Source: an uncultured bacterium
GTDB taxonomy: Bacteria > Cyanobacteriota > Vampirovibrionia > Gastranaerophilales > Gastranaerophilaceae
Assembly (NCBI GenBank): GCA_947169755.1
Contig: CAMVQX010000003.1
Coordinates: forward strand, 1-31,180
Length of the DNA: 31,180 bases
Direction of reading: 5' to 3'
Both the position numbers and the translations under genes were made by a program. The notes under the pieces were generated by a model. The model was not told where the DNA came from. It saw only the letters and a program-made list of their open reading frames with translations, and searched no databases. Shown piece by piece: positions 1 through 6,833 of the stretch. Every line of letters starts with the position of its first letter. Within the stretch, counting starts at the first letter, position 1.

Positions 1-767
1 ATTTCCCAGAGTTTTGATTTAGCAATTTGAGGAGTATATACGATTTGATAACCTCTTTTTCTGTGTTCACTTCTCCAGTAATTCTCGATTTGTTCTCTTA
101 CCACACCGAGATTTGGGTGCCACAAAACAAGTCCGCCGCCCATTTCATCACGAGTAGAAAACAAATCAAGTTTTGCACCGATTTTTCTGTGGTCACGCTT
201 TTCTGCTTCTTCTATAAAATGAAGATAATCAGCCAATTCTTCTTTTGACCAGAAAGCTGTAGCATAAATTCTTTGAAGCATTTTATTTTTAGAATTACCT
301 CTCCAATATGCACCGGCAACTTTCAAAAGTTTGAATGCATTGGCCTTGATATAAGATGTATTTGGAAGGTGAGGACCTGCACAGAGATCGTTAAACATGA
401 CATTTCCGTCTTTATCTTTAGTCAAATACAAAGTCGGATTATCATTTTTGTGTTCTTCCAAAAGTTCAGCCTTGTAAATTTCGCCTTGAGCTTTAAATTC
501 AGCTATTTGCGCATCTACATCAGGAATAACATATCTTTCAAATGACAGATTTTGCTTGACGATATTTTTCATTTCTTCTTCAATTTTTACAAGGTCATCC
601 TCAGTAAAAGCATGCCCGTCAGTCAAATCAAAATCATAGTAAAAACCGTTATCAACAGCAGGCCCTATTGCTAACTTTGCAGAAGGGAACAGTTTTTGAA
701 CTGCTTGTGCCATAACGTGTGACGTAGAGTGCCTTAAAACTCTCAAAGTTTCTTCATTCTTTTCCAT
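1..767 (-). CDS. thrS: Threonyl-tRNA synthetase, N-terminal part (3' end outside window)
   Basis: Charges tRNA-Thr with threonine in the cytoplasm. Translating the minus strand from the ATG at 765-767 gives about 255 residues. They begin almost at once with the ThrRS editing-domain segment HSTSHVMAQAVQKLFPSAKL, followed by IGPAVDNGFYYDFD. Further on come LCAGPHLPNT and AYWRGNSKNKMLQRIYATAF, the end of the editing/SAD region, and then the start of the class II catalytic core. The roughly 60-residue TGS domain that opens E. coli ThrRS is absent, as in cyanobacterial ThrRS. The start is supported by an AAAGGA Shine-Dalgarno 7 bases upstream and by a promoter 77 bases upstream. The gene continues past base 1, so the catalytic motifs cannot be checked. 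Confidence 0.95.
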   Translation of the reverse strand, partial: MEKNEETLRVLRHSTSHVMAQAVQKLFPSAKLAIGPAVDNGFYYDFDLTDGHAFTEDDLVKIEEEMKNIVKQNLSFERYVIPDVDAQIAEFKAQGEIYKAELLEEHKNDNPTLYLTKDKDGNVMFNDLCAGPHLPNTSYIKANAFKLLKVAGAYWRGNSKNKMLQRIYATAFWSKEELADYLHFIEEAEKRDHRKIGAKLDLFSTRDEMGGGLVLWHPNLGVVREQIENYWRSEHRKRGYQIVYTPQIAKSKLWE

Positions 768-786
768 AATTATCCTTTCTTCTCAA

Positions 787-828
787 TCGAAAACCCTCGA
801 AAGAGATACTTAGGGGTGGATCCCCCAA
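787..828 (-). promoter_or_regulatory. Structured leader of thrS: two hairpins
   Basis: Between the promoter and the Shine-Dalgarno, the minus strand can form a 7-bp stem (TTGGGGG, loop ATCCA, CCCCTAA, one G-U pair; 810-828). A second 4-bp TCGA/TCGA stem lies at 787-800. This GC-rich island in an AT-rich intergenic region suggests RNA-level control. No T-box consensus is present on the sense strand, and the mechanism is unknown. Confidence 0.4.
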
Positions 829-843
829 ACTAGCTACAATAAA

Positions 844-872
844 TTTATACTACCAATAAGCTTTTATTACAA
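844..872 (-). promoter_or_regulatory. Promoter of thrS
   Basis: On the minus strand, TTGTAA (867-872) and TATAAA (844-849) are separated by 17 bases, a good sigma-70-type match. Transcription would start near 837, leaving a leader of about 70 bases before the thrS ATG. Confidence 0.65.
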
Positions 873-909
873 GTTTGAAAATTTGATAACTATTTCGTTA
901 TAAAATCAA

Positions 910-1893
910 TTAAATTTCGTCAATTTCAGAATATATTTTTTGTCTTAGGGTATTTCTTGCACTTTGGCGTTTTTTGTCGCTGATTTTTGCCATTTGTTTA
1001 TTATGAAGAGTTTTTTTAGAATGTTCTTCCTTTTTACCTTCATATTTTACACGTTCTTTATACTCTTTCGCTTCATCAACAAAAGCTAAATAACTTTCAT
1101 AACGAGTAGAGTCAATTTCGTCAATATGTTCTAAGACATTGCAACCATCCTCGTTTATGTGCAAACAATCCGAATATTTACAGCCCTCACGAAATTTTGA
1201 AATATCTTCAAACAACAAATCCACATCAGCCGGCATTATAAAATCAAATCTTACATTTGAAAAACCGGGAGTATCGACAATCCTCGATGTATCATTTATT
1301 TTTATAATTTCTGAATGACGTGTTGTGTGCGTACCTCGTTGAGTTTTTTCACTAATTTCTTTTGTACGAATATTTATTTTTGGGTTAATTGCATTTACTA
1401 AGCTCGATTTTCCGACCCCTGAGTTACCGCAAAGAACACTGGTTTTTCCTTCAAGAATCTTTTCAAAATTTTTAATTCCCTTGTGCTCTGTAGCAGAAGT
1501 ATATGCAATTTTATAATTACCGTATATTGATTTTATCTTTGAACTCAAATGCCTGTCCCATTTCAAATCTTCTTTGTTAAAACAAAGAACCGTCGGAATA
1601 TTATAGTATTTTGCCAATGCAATATAACGGTTTAATTGATGCAAATCAAGATCCGGCTCTTTTAATGCTGATACAATTATAATTTGGTCAATGTTTGCGA
1701 CACTTGGACGTTTTATGTAGTTTTTGCGAGGTATGATACTTGTTATAACACCATTGCCAAACTCTACAAAATCCCCGACTAGGATTTTTTCACGTTGTTT
1801 TTTTAAAACTTCACGAATTTTACATTCAAAAGTTCCTGTGCCGTTATCAACGTAATAAAAATCGGAATGAATTTTATAAATCTGCCCTTCCAT
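910..1893 (-). CDS. rsgA: Ribosome small subunit-dependent GTPase RsgA (YjeQ/YloQ)
   Basis: A GTPase that assists late maturation of the 30S subunit. The domain order is the typical circular permutation. An N-terminal OB fold (about residues 1-65) is followed by G4 NKED (106-109), G1 GNSGVGKS (156-163) and G3 DTPG (207-210). The C-terminal zinc site is C238, C243, H245 and C251. The length of 327 is normal. The start MEGQIYKI aligns with the beginning of Bacillus YloQ, so the ATG is probably right, yet no Shine-Dalgarno precedes it (the upstream bases are AT only). It lies 26 bases after the 182-residue paralogue gene and may be co-transcribed with it. No clear terminator is visible downstream. 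Confidence 0.95.
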   Translation of the reverse strand: MEGQIYKIHSDFYYVDNGTGTFECKIREVLKKQREKILVGDFVEFGNGVITSIIPRKNYIKRPSVANIDQIIIVSALKEPDLDLHQLNRYIALAKYYNIPTVLCFNKEDLKWDRHLSSKIKSIYGNYKIAYTSATEHKGIKNFEKILEGKTSVLCGNSGVGKSSLVNAINPKINIRTKEISEKTQRGTHTTRHSEIIKINDTSRIVDTPGFSNVRFDFIMPADVDLLFEDISKFREGCKYSDCLHINEDGCNVLEHIDEIDSTRYESYLAFVDEAKEYKERVKYEGKKEEHSKKTLHNKQMAKISDKKRQSARNTLRQKIYSEIDEI

Positions 1894-1919
1894 ATATATC
1901 TATATTAGCACAAAATAAA

Positions 1920-2468
1920 TTATCGTTTTAACTTAACAAAATCAGGAACTCTGTTTTTTGCCATTTGCATTTGCAAATATTGTTCTTTTAATTTGGCTTT
2001 TTCTTCCTCGTCTGCACCTTTTGCTTTTTCATTCATTTGGGTGTAAATCTCTTTTTCGGCTTCGTTTCCTTTTATATAAACGTCCATCTCTTTACTTTTT
2101 TTGAAGGCATTGATATTACCTTGGTAATTTATTTTTGGAGCTTTAAAGAGAGTATAAATCGTTGCAAATCCTGCAATAGCCATTAATATTAAACCACCCC
2201 AAATTCCAATTCCTGATATAATTTGTTTTGTCGGTGAAAGATGAGAGTTCTTTTTGTTAATTTTTTTGGCTTTTTCGCCTAATTTATCCACTACAAAACC
2301 GTCGTCCATGAATTCAAACAACAACCTTGCGCCAAGCCCTAAACCTGCAAGAAACGTACCCTTAGCCAGCAGAGCTTTTTCTCCGCCTTTGGATATAGGG
2401 TTTGTATCTTCAGATTTTGAGGGTAACGCTTGAAATTGAGTATAAGTTTGGACAGGACTTATTCTCAT
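1920..2468 (-). CDS. Unrecognised two-helix membrane protein, paralogue of the upstream gene product
   Basis: I do not recognise the family. The 182-residue product has a short polar N-terminus (MRISPVQTYTQF), hydrophobic segments at about 34-53 and 82-108, and a charged, probably helical C-terminal half rich in Lys and Glu. It shares an ordered set of motifs with the 170-residue product encoded just upstream. NPIS..GEKALLA matches NPIN..AEKGLAI before the first helix, INAFKKSKEMDVYI (119-132) matches VNAFAREKEMDVFA, and QMQMAKN matches TVQMANN near the end. The ATG directly abuts the upstream stop codon and has a strong AAAGGAG Shine-Dalgarno inside the upstream gene, so the two are translated from one message. 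Confidence 0.75.
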   Translation of the reverse strand: MRISPVQTYTQFQALPSKSEDTNPISKGGEKALLAKGTFLAGLGLGARLLFEFMDDGFVVDKLGEKAKKINKKNSHLSPTKQIISGIGIWGGLILMAIAGFATIYTLFKAPKINYQGNINAFKKSKEMDVYIKGNEAEKEIYTQMNEKAKGADEEEKAKLKEQYLQMQMAKNRVPDFVKLKR

Positions 2469-2981
2469 CTACGCTCCTTTGACCATTACACCATTTCCGT
2501 TGTTTGCCATCTGAACTGTTGCATAGTGATTTACTTTTTCATCAAGTGAAACATCTTCATCCTTTACTTCTTTGTTTACTTCTTCCATAATATTTGATTT
2601 CAAATCTTTATCACGGGCAAACACGTCCATTTCTTTTTCGCGAGCAAATGCATTTACTTTTGTATTATACAGTTTTGAAGGCAAAGTTAGTGCCATAAAG
2701 CCTAAACCAACAGCAGCACCAACTCCTGTAAGTTTTAATGCTCTATTTGCTGTTCCTTTTGTTAAGAAGGTGAAGCTAGCCAAACCTGCAGCAGTAAGAC
2801 CTGCAAGAACACTTCCGCCTATTGAAGTCCATATTGCAAGACCTTTTTCGGCTTTTCTGTTTATAGGATTTTCATAACCGTTTGACGTAAATTTAGGTTT
2901 TGGCGGACAATTACAACTATTTAATGATGAATTAAATTGAGGTTTTGGACAGTTACAACTGTTGATTGCTGATATTTGCAT
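2469..2981 (-). CDS. Unrecognised two-helix membrane protein with N-terminal CxC repeats
   Basis: Family not recognised. The 170-residue product opens with two copies of a short Cys-Pro unit, NSCNCP-KPQF (about 7-16) and NSCNCPPKPKF (21-31), placing CxC pairs at 9/11 and 23/25. Hydrophobic segments lie at about 47-73 and 83-104, and a charged C-terminal region contains AREKEMDVFARDKD. It is the upstream member of a tandem paralogue pair. AAGGAG lies eight bases before the ATG. The N-terminus is not a classical cleavable signal, so the Cys-rich segment could be cytoplasmic, or exported by another route. A confident promoter was not found in the 100 bases upstream. Confidence 0.75.
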   Translation of the reverse strand: MQISAINSCNCPKPQFNSSLNSCNCPPKPKFTSNGYENPINRKAEKGLAIWTSIGGSVLAGLTAAGLASFTFLTKGTANRALKLTGVGAAVGLGFMALTLPSKLYNTKVNAFAREKEMDVFARDKDLKSNIMEEVNKEVKDEDVSLDEKVNHYATVQMANNGNGVMVKGA

Positions 2982-3078
2982 AAATCTATACTCCTTTTTA
3001 AGTATATAACACTTGTAAAAAAAATTTTTGATAGATTATTAAGTGAAGATTCAATTTTGTTACAATTTGAATTATCGC

Positions 3079-3109
3079 AAAAAAAAATCCTCTTTTAAAG
3101 AGGATTTTT
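3079..3109 (-). terminator. Rho-independent terminator of the lytic transglycosylase gene
   Basis: A near-perfect inverted repeat (AAAAATCCTCTTT / AAAGAGGATTTTT, 3083-3109) is followed on the minus strand by nine T residues (3087-3079). The stop codon of the transglycosylase gene touches the foot of the stem. It also insulates the downstream paralogue pair from read-through. Confidence 0.85.
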
Positions 3110-3758
3110 AAATTGCAACGGTTAATGCTTCAAGCTTTAATTCTATCGGCTTTTCTTCAACCGTTTCTACTTGCAAATCATTTGCACTTACAACCTGTCC
3201 TGCCGGAGCCATCTTCACTTCCGGTTTTACTGGTGTAACAGATTTTGGTGCTTGTGCTGAATATGTACCTAATTTTACTTTTGCAACAACAGGATCTGGT
3301 GTAGATTTTTGTCTGTTGACATCTGTCATAATTTTTGAAACAAAACGTTTTGTTTCTGCAAACGGAGGAACAGCGTTATTGTATTTTTTTACGTTCCCCG
3401 GTCCTGCATTGTAAGCTGCCAGAGCTAATTCTACAGATCCGAACATATTGTACATTTTTTTGTAATACATAATTCCGCCTTTGATATTATCATTCAAAAG
3501 ATACGGATTTAAGCCCATTCTTCTTGCTGTAGAAGGCATCAACTGAAACACCCCAACTGCACCGTGAGAACTCCTCGCCTCATGTCTGAACCCAGATTCT
3601 GTACGCGCAATACTCAGGGCAATAGCAGGATCTACTCCCATTGCAATAGCATGTTTTACTATTGTTTCTTTTACAGCGTTTACATCAGTTGCCTGAGCAG
3701 GTGCGTTGACTAACAGTACACACAATAGTGTAAAAGTTAACAGTAATAGTTTTTTCAA
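3108..3758 (-). CDS. Secreted lytic transglycosylase, SLT/GH23-like
   Basis: Cleaves the MurNAc-GlcNAc bond of peptidoglycan in the periplasm. The SLT core is plain: ARTESGF with the catalytic Glu, GAVGVFQLMPSTA, GGIMYY and LALAAYNAGPGNVKKY. A variable C-terminal tail of about 70 residues is rich in Val, Pro and Lys. I chose the TTG at 3756-3758. It follows an AGAGG Shine-Dalgarno by eight bases and gives a textbook signal peptide (MKKLLLLTFTLLCVLLVNA, cleaved near AQA). The reading frame is open for 24 more codons upstream to 3830, but that extension would bury the signal peptide. The mature enzyme is about 190 residues. The gene appears monocistronic. Confidence 0.9.
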   Translation of the reverse strand: MKKLLLLTFTLLCVLLVNAPAQATDVNAVKETIVKHAIAMGVDPAIALSIARTESGFRHEARSSHGAVGVFQLMPSTARRMGLNPYLLNDNIKGGIMYYKKMYNMFGSVELALAAYNAGPGNVKKYNNAVPPFAETKRFVSKIMTDVNRQKSTPDPVVAKVKLGTYSAQAPKSVTPVKPEVKMAPAGQVVSANDLQVETVEEKPIELKLEALTVAI

Positions 3759-3856
3759 AATGTAATCCTCTAAATTGTAAATTGAAATCTTTAAAAATTC
3801 CCTAACGACCCGTTTCTCGACAGCAGTCAAAAACTTTTAAAGACGATTATATAAAT

Positions 3857-3884
3857 ATTATATTATAAAAAAAACAAAAATCAA
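3857..3884 (-). promoter_or_regulatory. Promoter of the lytic transglycosylase gene
   Basis: Minus strand TTGATT (3879-3884), 16-base spacer, TATAAT (3857-3862). A second TATAAT overlaps at 3862-3867. The predicted leader is about 90 bases. The 201-base divergent region 3759-3959 otherwise holds only this and the mtnP promoter. Confidence 0.5.
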
Positions 3885-3912
3885 GTGTCAGAGAAACACC
3901 CATAAACAGCGC

Positions 3913-3940
3913 TTGTTTTTCAAGTTTTTGATGATACAAT
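3913..3940 (+). promoter_or_regulatory. Promoter of mtnP-yggT
   Basis: TTGTTT (3913-3918), 16-base spacer, TACAAT (3935-3940), followed within 20 bases by the mtnP Shine-Dalgarno AAGGAGAGG. Confidence 0.5.
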
Positions 3941-3959
3941 AAAATAAAAAGGAGAGGTT

Positions 3960-4763
3960 ATGGAAAATAAAAAATTAGCAGACATTGGTGTATTTGGCGG
4001 TTCAGGGTTTTATAAATTTTTGGAAAATATTGAAGAAGTCAGAGTTGATACTCCATACGGTATGCCGAGTGATAGTTTATTTATCGGTACAATAGGTGAG
4101 CACAAAGTTGCATTTATGCCTCGTCATGGTAGAAATCATACAATTTTGCCGCACTTAATAAACTATAGAGCTAATGTTTGGGCTATGAAACACATAGGAT
4201 GTGAAAGAGTAATCTCACCTTGTGCGGCAGGAAGTTTGCAAAAGCACGTAAAGCCCGGCGATTTTGTAATATGTGATCAATTTGTAGATTGGACTGACGG
4301 AAGAAAATCAACTTTCTTTGAAGGGCCGATTGTTACTCACCCGTCAGCTGCTGAAACATACTGTCCTGAAATGCGTTCGCTTGCTATTAAAACAGCAAAA
4401 GAATTGGGGATAACAGTTCACGAGACAGGAACAGTTGTTGTAATTAACGGTCCGAGATTTTCAACTAAATCAGAATCAAAATTCTTTACAAATCAAGGCT
4501 GGGAAGTTATTAATATGACGGCATTTCCTGAAGCTTATTTAGTAAAAGAAATGGATATGTGTCCTTTAAATATTTCACTTATAACTGATTATGATGCTGG
4601 TTTGGTCGGAGATGTTCCGCCGGTTTCTCACCACGAAGTTATACAAGTATTCAATTCAAATGTTGCAAATCTTAAAAACTTGTTGTTTAAAATGATTGAA
4701 AATCTTCCGGCTGAAAGAAATAACTGCACTTGTAAGGATACTAAGAAAAATTCACAATTATAA
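3960..4763 (+). CDS. mtnP: S-methyl-5'-thioadenosine phosphorylase
   Basis: Phosphorolysis of methylthioadenosine to adenine and methylthioribose-1-phosphate, in purine and methionine salvage. Family signatures are GGSGFY (13-18, phosphate loop), PRHGRNH (54-60), NYRAN (68-72), GPRFSTKSES (164-173), NMTAFPEAYL (185-194) and TDYD (209-212). The two Asp residues of TDYD are those that select 6-aminopurines in MTAP, which argues against an inosine- or guanosine-specific phosphorylase. The length of 267 is slightly below the human enzyme. The C-terminus ends in a polar tail with a CTC pair. AAGGAGAGG precedes the ATG. yggT follows after 23 bases and is likely co-transcribed, with no obvious functional link. 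Confidence 0.9.
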   Translation: MENKKLADIGVFGGSGFYKFLENIEEVRVDTPYGMPSDSLFIGTIGEHKVAFMPRHGRNHTILPHLINYRANVWAMKHIGCERVISPCAAGSLQKHVKPGDFVICDQFVDWTDGRKSTFFEGPIVTHPSAAETYCPEMRSLAIKTAKELGITVHETGTVVVINGPRFSTKSESKFFTNQGWEVINMTAFPEAYLVKEMDMCPLNISLITDYDAGLVGDVPPVSHHEVIQVFNSNVANLKNLLFKMIENLPAERNNCTCKDTKKNSQL

Positions 4764-4786
4764 TTTACAATACTAGGGAAAGAATT

Positions 4787-5056
4787 ATGATAAGAGATAT
4801 TATTAGCGCTGTTAACATCTTATTTAATATTTACTTTTGGCTAATTTTGGTCAGATGTTTGTGTAGTTTTATACCTTCAATTGACTGGTATAAACAACCG
4901 TTTGCATTTATAGAATCTTCCACAAGTTCGTATCTGGAATGGTTCAGAAGATTTATTCCGCCATATAACGGAATAGATTTTTCACCAATCGTTGCAATCA
5001 TTGCGTTGAATATACTAAACTACTTGATTGTGTTTACATTGTCTATGTTTAAATAA
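4787..5056 (+). CDS. YggT (Ycf19) family membrane protein
   Basis: A small inner-membrane protein of 89 residues with two hydrophobic segments (about 8-30 and 68-87). The conserved family block RRFIPPYNGIDFSPIVAI sits between them at about 54-71. YggT/Ycf19 proteins occur in most bacteria and in plastids. They have been linked to membrane or cell-division-related organisation, and to ion homeostasis in some species, but the exact role here is unknown. A GGGAAAG ribosome binding site precedes the ATG. The gene converges on the kinase-like gene with only 12 bases between stop codons and no strong terminator hairpin. Confidence 0.88.
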   Translation: MIRDIISAVNILFNIYFWLILVRCLCSFIPSIDWYKQPFAFIESSTSSYLEWFRRFIPPYNGIDFSPIVAIIALNILNYLIVFTLSMFK

Positions 5057-5068
5057 AATTTTTAAAAT

Positions 5069-6709
5069 TCACGCTTGAAATTGATGAGGTTCCTGTGGAA
5101 TTTTTAATTTCCCAAATTCTAATTTTTTGGGTAATTTAACTGCTTTTACCGCAAATTGAGGAGGCTTTAAAGGTCTATGTTTCGCAATTTTCTCAATCGG
5201 AAAACCAACTTCCTGTTTAAAAACACTTGGAACTTTGATTCTTCCAGGCTCGTGCAACATATGCAATTCTGGAATTTTTGCTCTTTTTTTTCTGAGTTCA
5301 TGTGCTTTAATTTCTGGCATATGCAATTTTGGTTTTCTAACTGACATGTCTATAGATTGAGGAGCTTCTAGTTTTAGTTTATCTAACTCTAATAAGTTTC
5401 CAACTCTAATCTTCTTGGCTCGTCTAAATTCTTGAGCTCTGCTTTCAACAATATCTATTGCCACATTAATTTTATCTCTTAGAGGTGTTCTGGGATCAGA
5501 AGCCATAGCTCTATAGTGTTCAATTAATGCGTTCCTTTCATCTGGGTTAGTTCTGTTTATTATCTTTTTGAAGTATTTTAAAACAGTTTTATCTGCGAGT
5601 CTTGGTTCGGCCATAGTGATTGCACCAAAGTCAACAATTCGCCCATTTACTAAATTACCGGCATGCAAATCTCCTGCCTTTAAACCAAGTTGTTCAAAAT
5701 TAATTTTAGAAGTTATATTTGGAAGTGTATTATCAGAAAATCGTGTAAGAGAAAATCCACTGCCCAAATCAAACATATCTGTATCAACAGCATTTGTATG
5801 TGATATATCATGACCTAAAATATGCTTTAATCTCATTACACTGTTTGCTTCTGCATTTGCTCCATGTACATGCGAAACATTACGTACCCAAAGTTGCATA
5901 TTTGATGCAGCTTCTTGAGGTTTTGCAGAACTTATTGAGGATTGCAAATCTCTTATGCGCTTTAAAATTTGTTCATCCGATAAACCAGAATTTATAGGAC
6001 GTTCATTAAGGACTGTTTTTACAATCCTAAATAAATCATCTTCCCTCATTGCAGAAACTAATTCTTGAGCTTTTGTCACAGATTCAGTAACAAATTCTCC
6101 TGACAAATCAGTGTCCTTGAAAACTTTTAAAACTCTATCAGGAATAACTCTATTCCCGGAAGCATCAACTATTACAACCCTATAACCATTGCCAAATGCA
6201 CCCTCGCCAAGATGTGATATTTTTACTTTACATTTCGGAAAAATTTTAGATAAAGATGCTTCAAGTTCAGCTGACGCAGTATTAATAACATCAATCATAT
6301 CTTTACTATTTGCAAATAAGAGAGATTTATTATCAGTTACAATACTTTTAACTAACGTTTCAGCATCTAATGTTTTTACAGCATCAATTTCTGCAATTTG
6401 GCATAATTTCAGAGTTTCTGCAGTTCTTCCGAATGCTGCTTGCACTTCTTGAATTAATTCACCTTTACACTCCGGATGATTTTTAACAATTACATTAATT
6501 ATCTCTTTCGGTATGTTCCCTACAATTTTTCTTTCAGCGGTAGAAACTATTTTATCATACGTTTTGTAGTTTTGACCAGATCTAAATATACCCTTTAGCC
6601 TAGAATACCCTCCCTTTGTTGCGTTTAGGGATGTTGTAACCTTAACTTCAGCCCCCAACATATGTTCTGCAGTATTTAATATGCTTTTTACCATTGAAAC
6701 TTTTGACAT
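5069..6709 (-). CDS. Unrecognised protein with kinase-fold motifs and Pro/Lys-rich tail
   Basis: No family recognised, but the middle of the 546-residue product reads like a degenerate protein-kinase or APH-type fold. It has a glycine loop GEGAFGNGY (168-176) and a VLKVFK strand with candidate ATP-binding Lys195. The catalytic-loop-like GDLHAGN (346-352) has Asp347 and Asn352 at the canonical five-residue spacing, and DFG lies at 360-362. The N-terminal 160 residues are mostly helical and unassigned. The C-terminal 100 residues are basic and low in complexity, repeating K-[LI]-x-[MV]-P-like units (KLHMPEI, KIPELHM, IKVPS, LKIPQE). There is no signal peptide or membrane segment. An AAGAGA ribosome binding site precedes the ATG. 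It is a single gene between unrelated operons. Kinase activity and targets are inference. Confidence 0.75.
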   Translation of the reverse strand: MSKVSMVKSILNTAEHMLGAEVKVTTSLNATKGGYSRLKGIFRSGQNYKTYDKIVSTAERKIVGNIPKEIINVIVKNHPECKGELIQEVQAAFGRTAETLKLCQIAEIDAVKTLDAETLVKSIVTDNKSLLFANSKDMIDVINTASAELEASLSKIFPKCKVKISHLGEGAFGNGYRVVIVDASGNRVIPDRVLKVFKDTDLSGEFVTESVTKAQELVSAMREDDLFRIVKTVLNERPINSGLSDEQILKRIRDLQSSISSAKPQEAASNMQLWVRNVSHVHGANAEANSVMRLKHILGHDISHTNAVDTDMFDLGSGFSLTRFSDNTLPNITSKINFEQLGLKAGDLHAGNLVNGRIVDFGAITMAEPRLADKTVLKYFKKIINRTNPDERNALIEHYRAMASDPRTPLRDKINVAIDIVESRAQEFRRAKKIRVGNLLELDKLKLEAPQSIDMSVRKPKLHMPEIKAHELRKKRAKIPELHMLHEPGRIKVPSVFKQEVGFPIEKIAKHRPLKPPQFAVKAVKLPKKLEFGKLKIPQEPHQFQA

Positions 6710-6798
6710 AAAATTCTCTTATATTTCCCCTTATTTACTTAAACAATTTTTTTTTGCGGAAATTGCCCTTATATTAAGAAATATAAATGAATAAAAAC

Positions 6799-6827
6799 TT
6801 GTCAAAATAATCCGATTAGGCTATAAT
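6799..6827 (+). promoter_or_regulatory. Promoter of trkA-trkH, predicted leaderless
   Basis: TTGTCA (6799-6804), exactly 17 bases, TATAAT (6822-6827): the best promoter in the window. The trkA ATG begins six bases after the -10 box, so the predicted +1 is the A of ATG, and there is no Shine-Dalgarno. The complementary strand reads TTGACA at 6805-6800, which could be a -35 box for the divergent kinase-like gene, although no good -10 follows at normal spacing. Confidence 0.8.
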
Positions 6828-6833
6828 CCAGAT

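Noticed and set aside
27..545. Plus-strand open frames of 73 and 90 codons
   Set aside because: They are antisense to the continuous ThrRS reading frame and have no ribosome binding sites or plausible protein composition.
810..828. AGGGGTGGATCCCCC on the plus strand resembles a T-box consensus
   Set aside because: It is on the strand opposite to thrS, differs from AGGGTGGNACCGCG at the end, and has no plus-strand gene downstream.
1894..1919. Leaderless promoter for rsgA
   Set aside because: There is no Shine-Dalgarno, but the AT-only upstream sequence offers only 4/6 matches to a -10 box at irregular spacing, unlike trkA, ispG and comEC.
2572..2877. 101-codon plus-strand frame
   Set aside because: Antisense shadow of the 170-residue membrane protein.
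3057..3067. TTGTTACAATT shared with the region upstream of efp (23752-23762)
   Set aside because: An 11-base AT-rich match is expected by chance several times in 31 kb, and the promoter context of the first copy is unclear.
3108..3830. Longer 240-residue form of the lytic transglycosylase
   Set aside because: It would place 24 charged residues before the signal peptide. The TTG at 3758 has a Shine-Dalgarno and restores a normal export signal.
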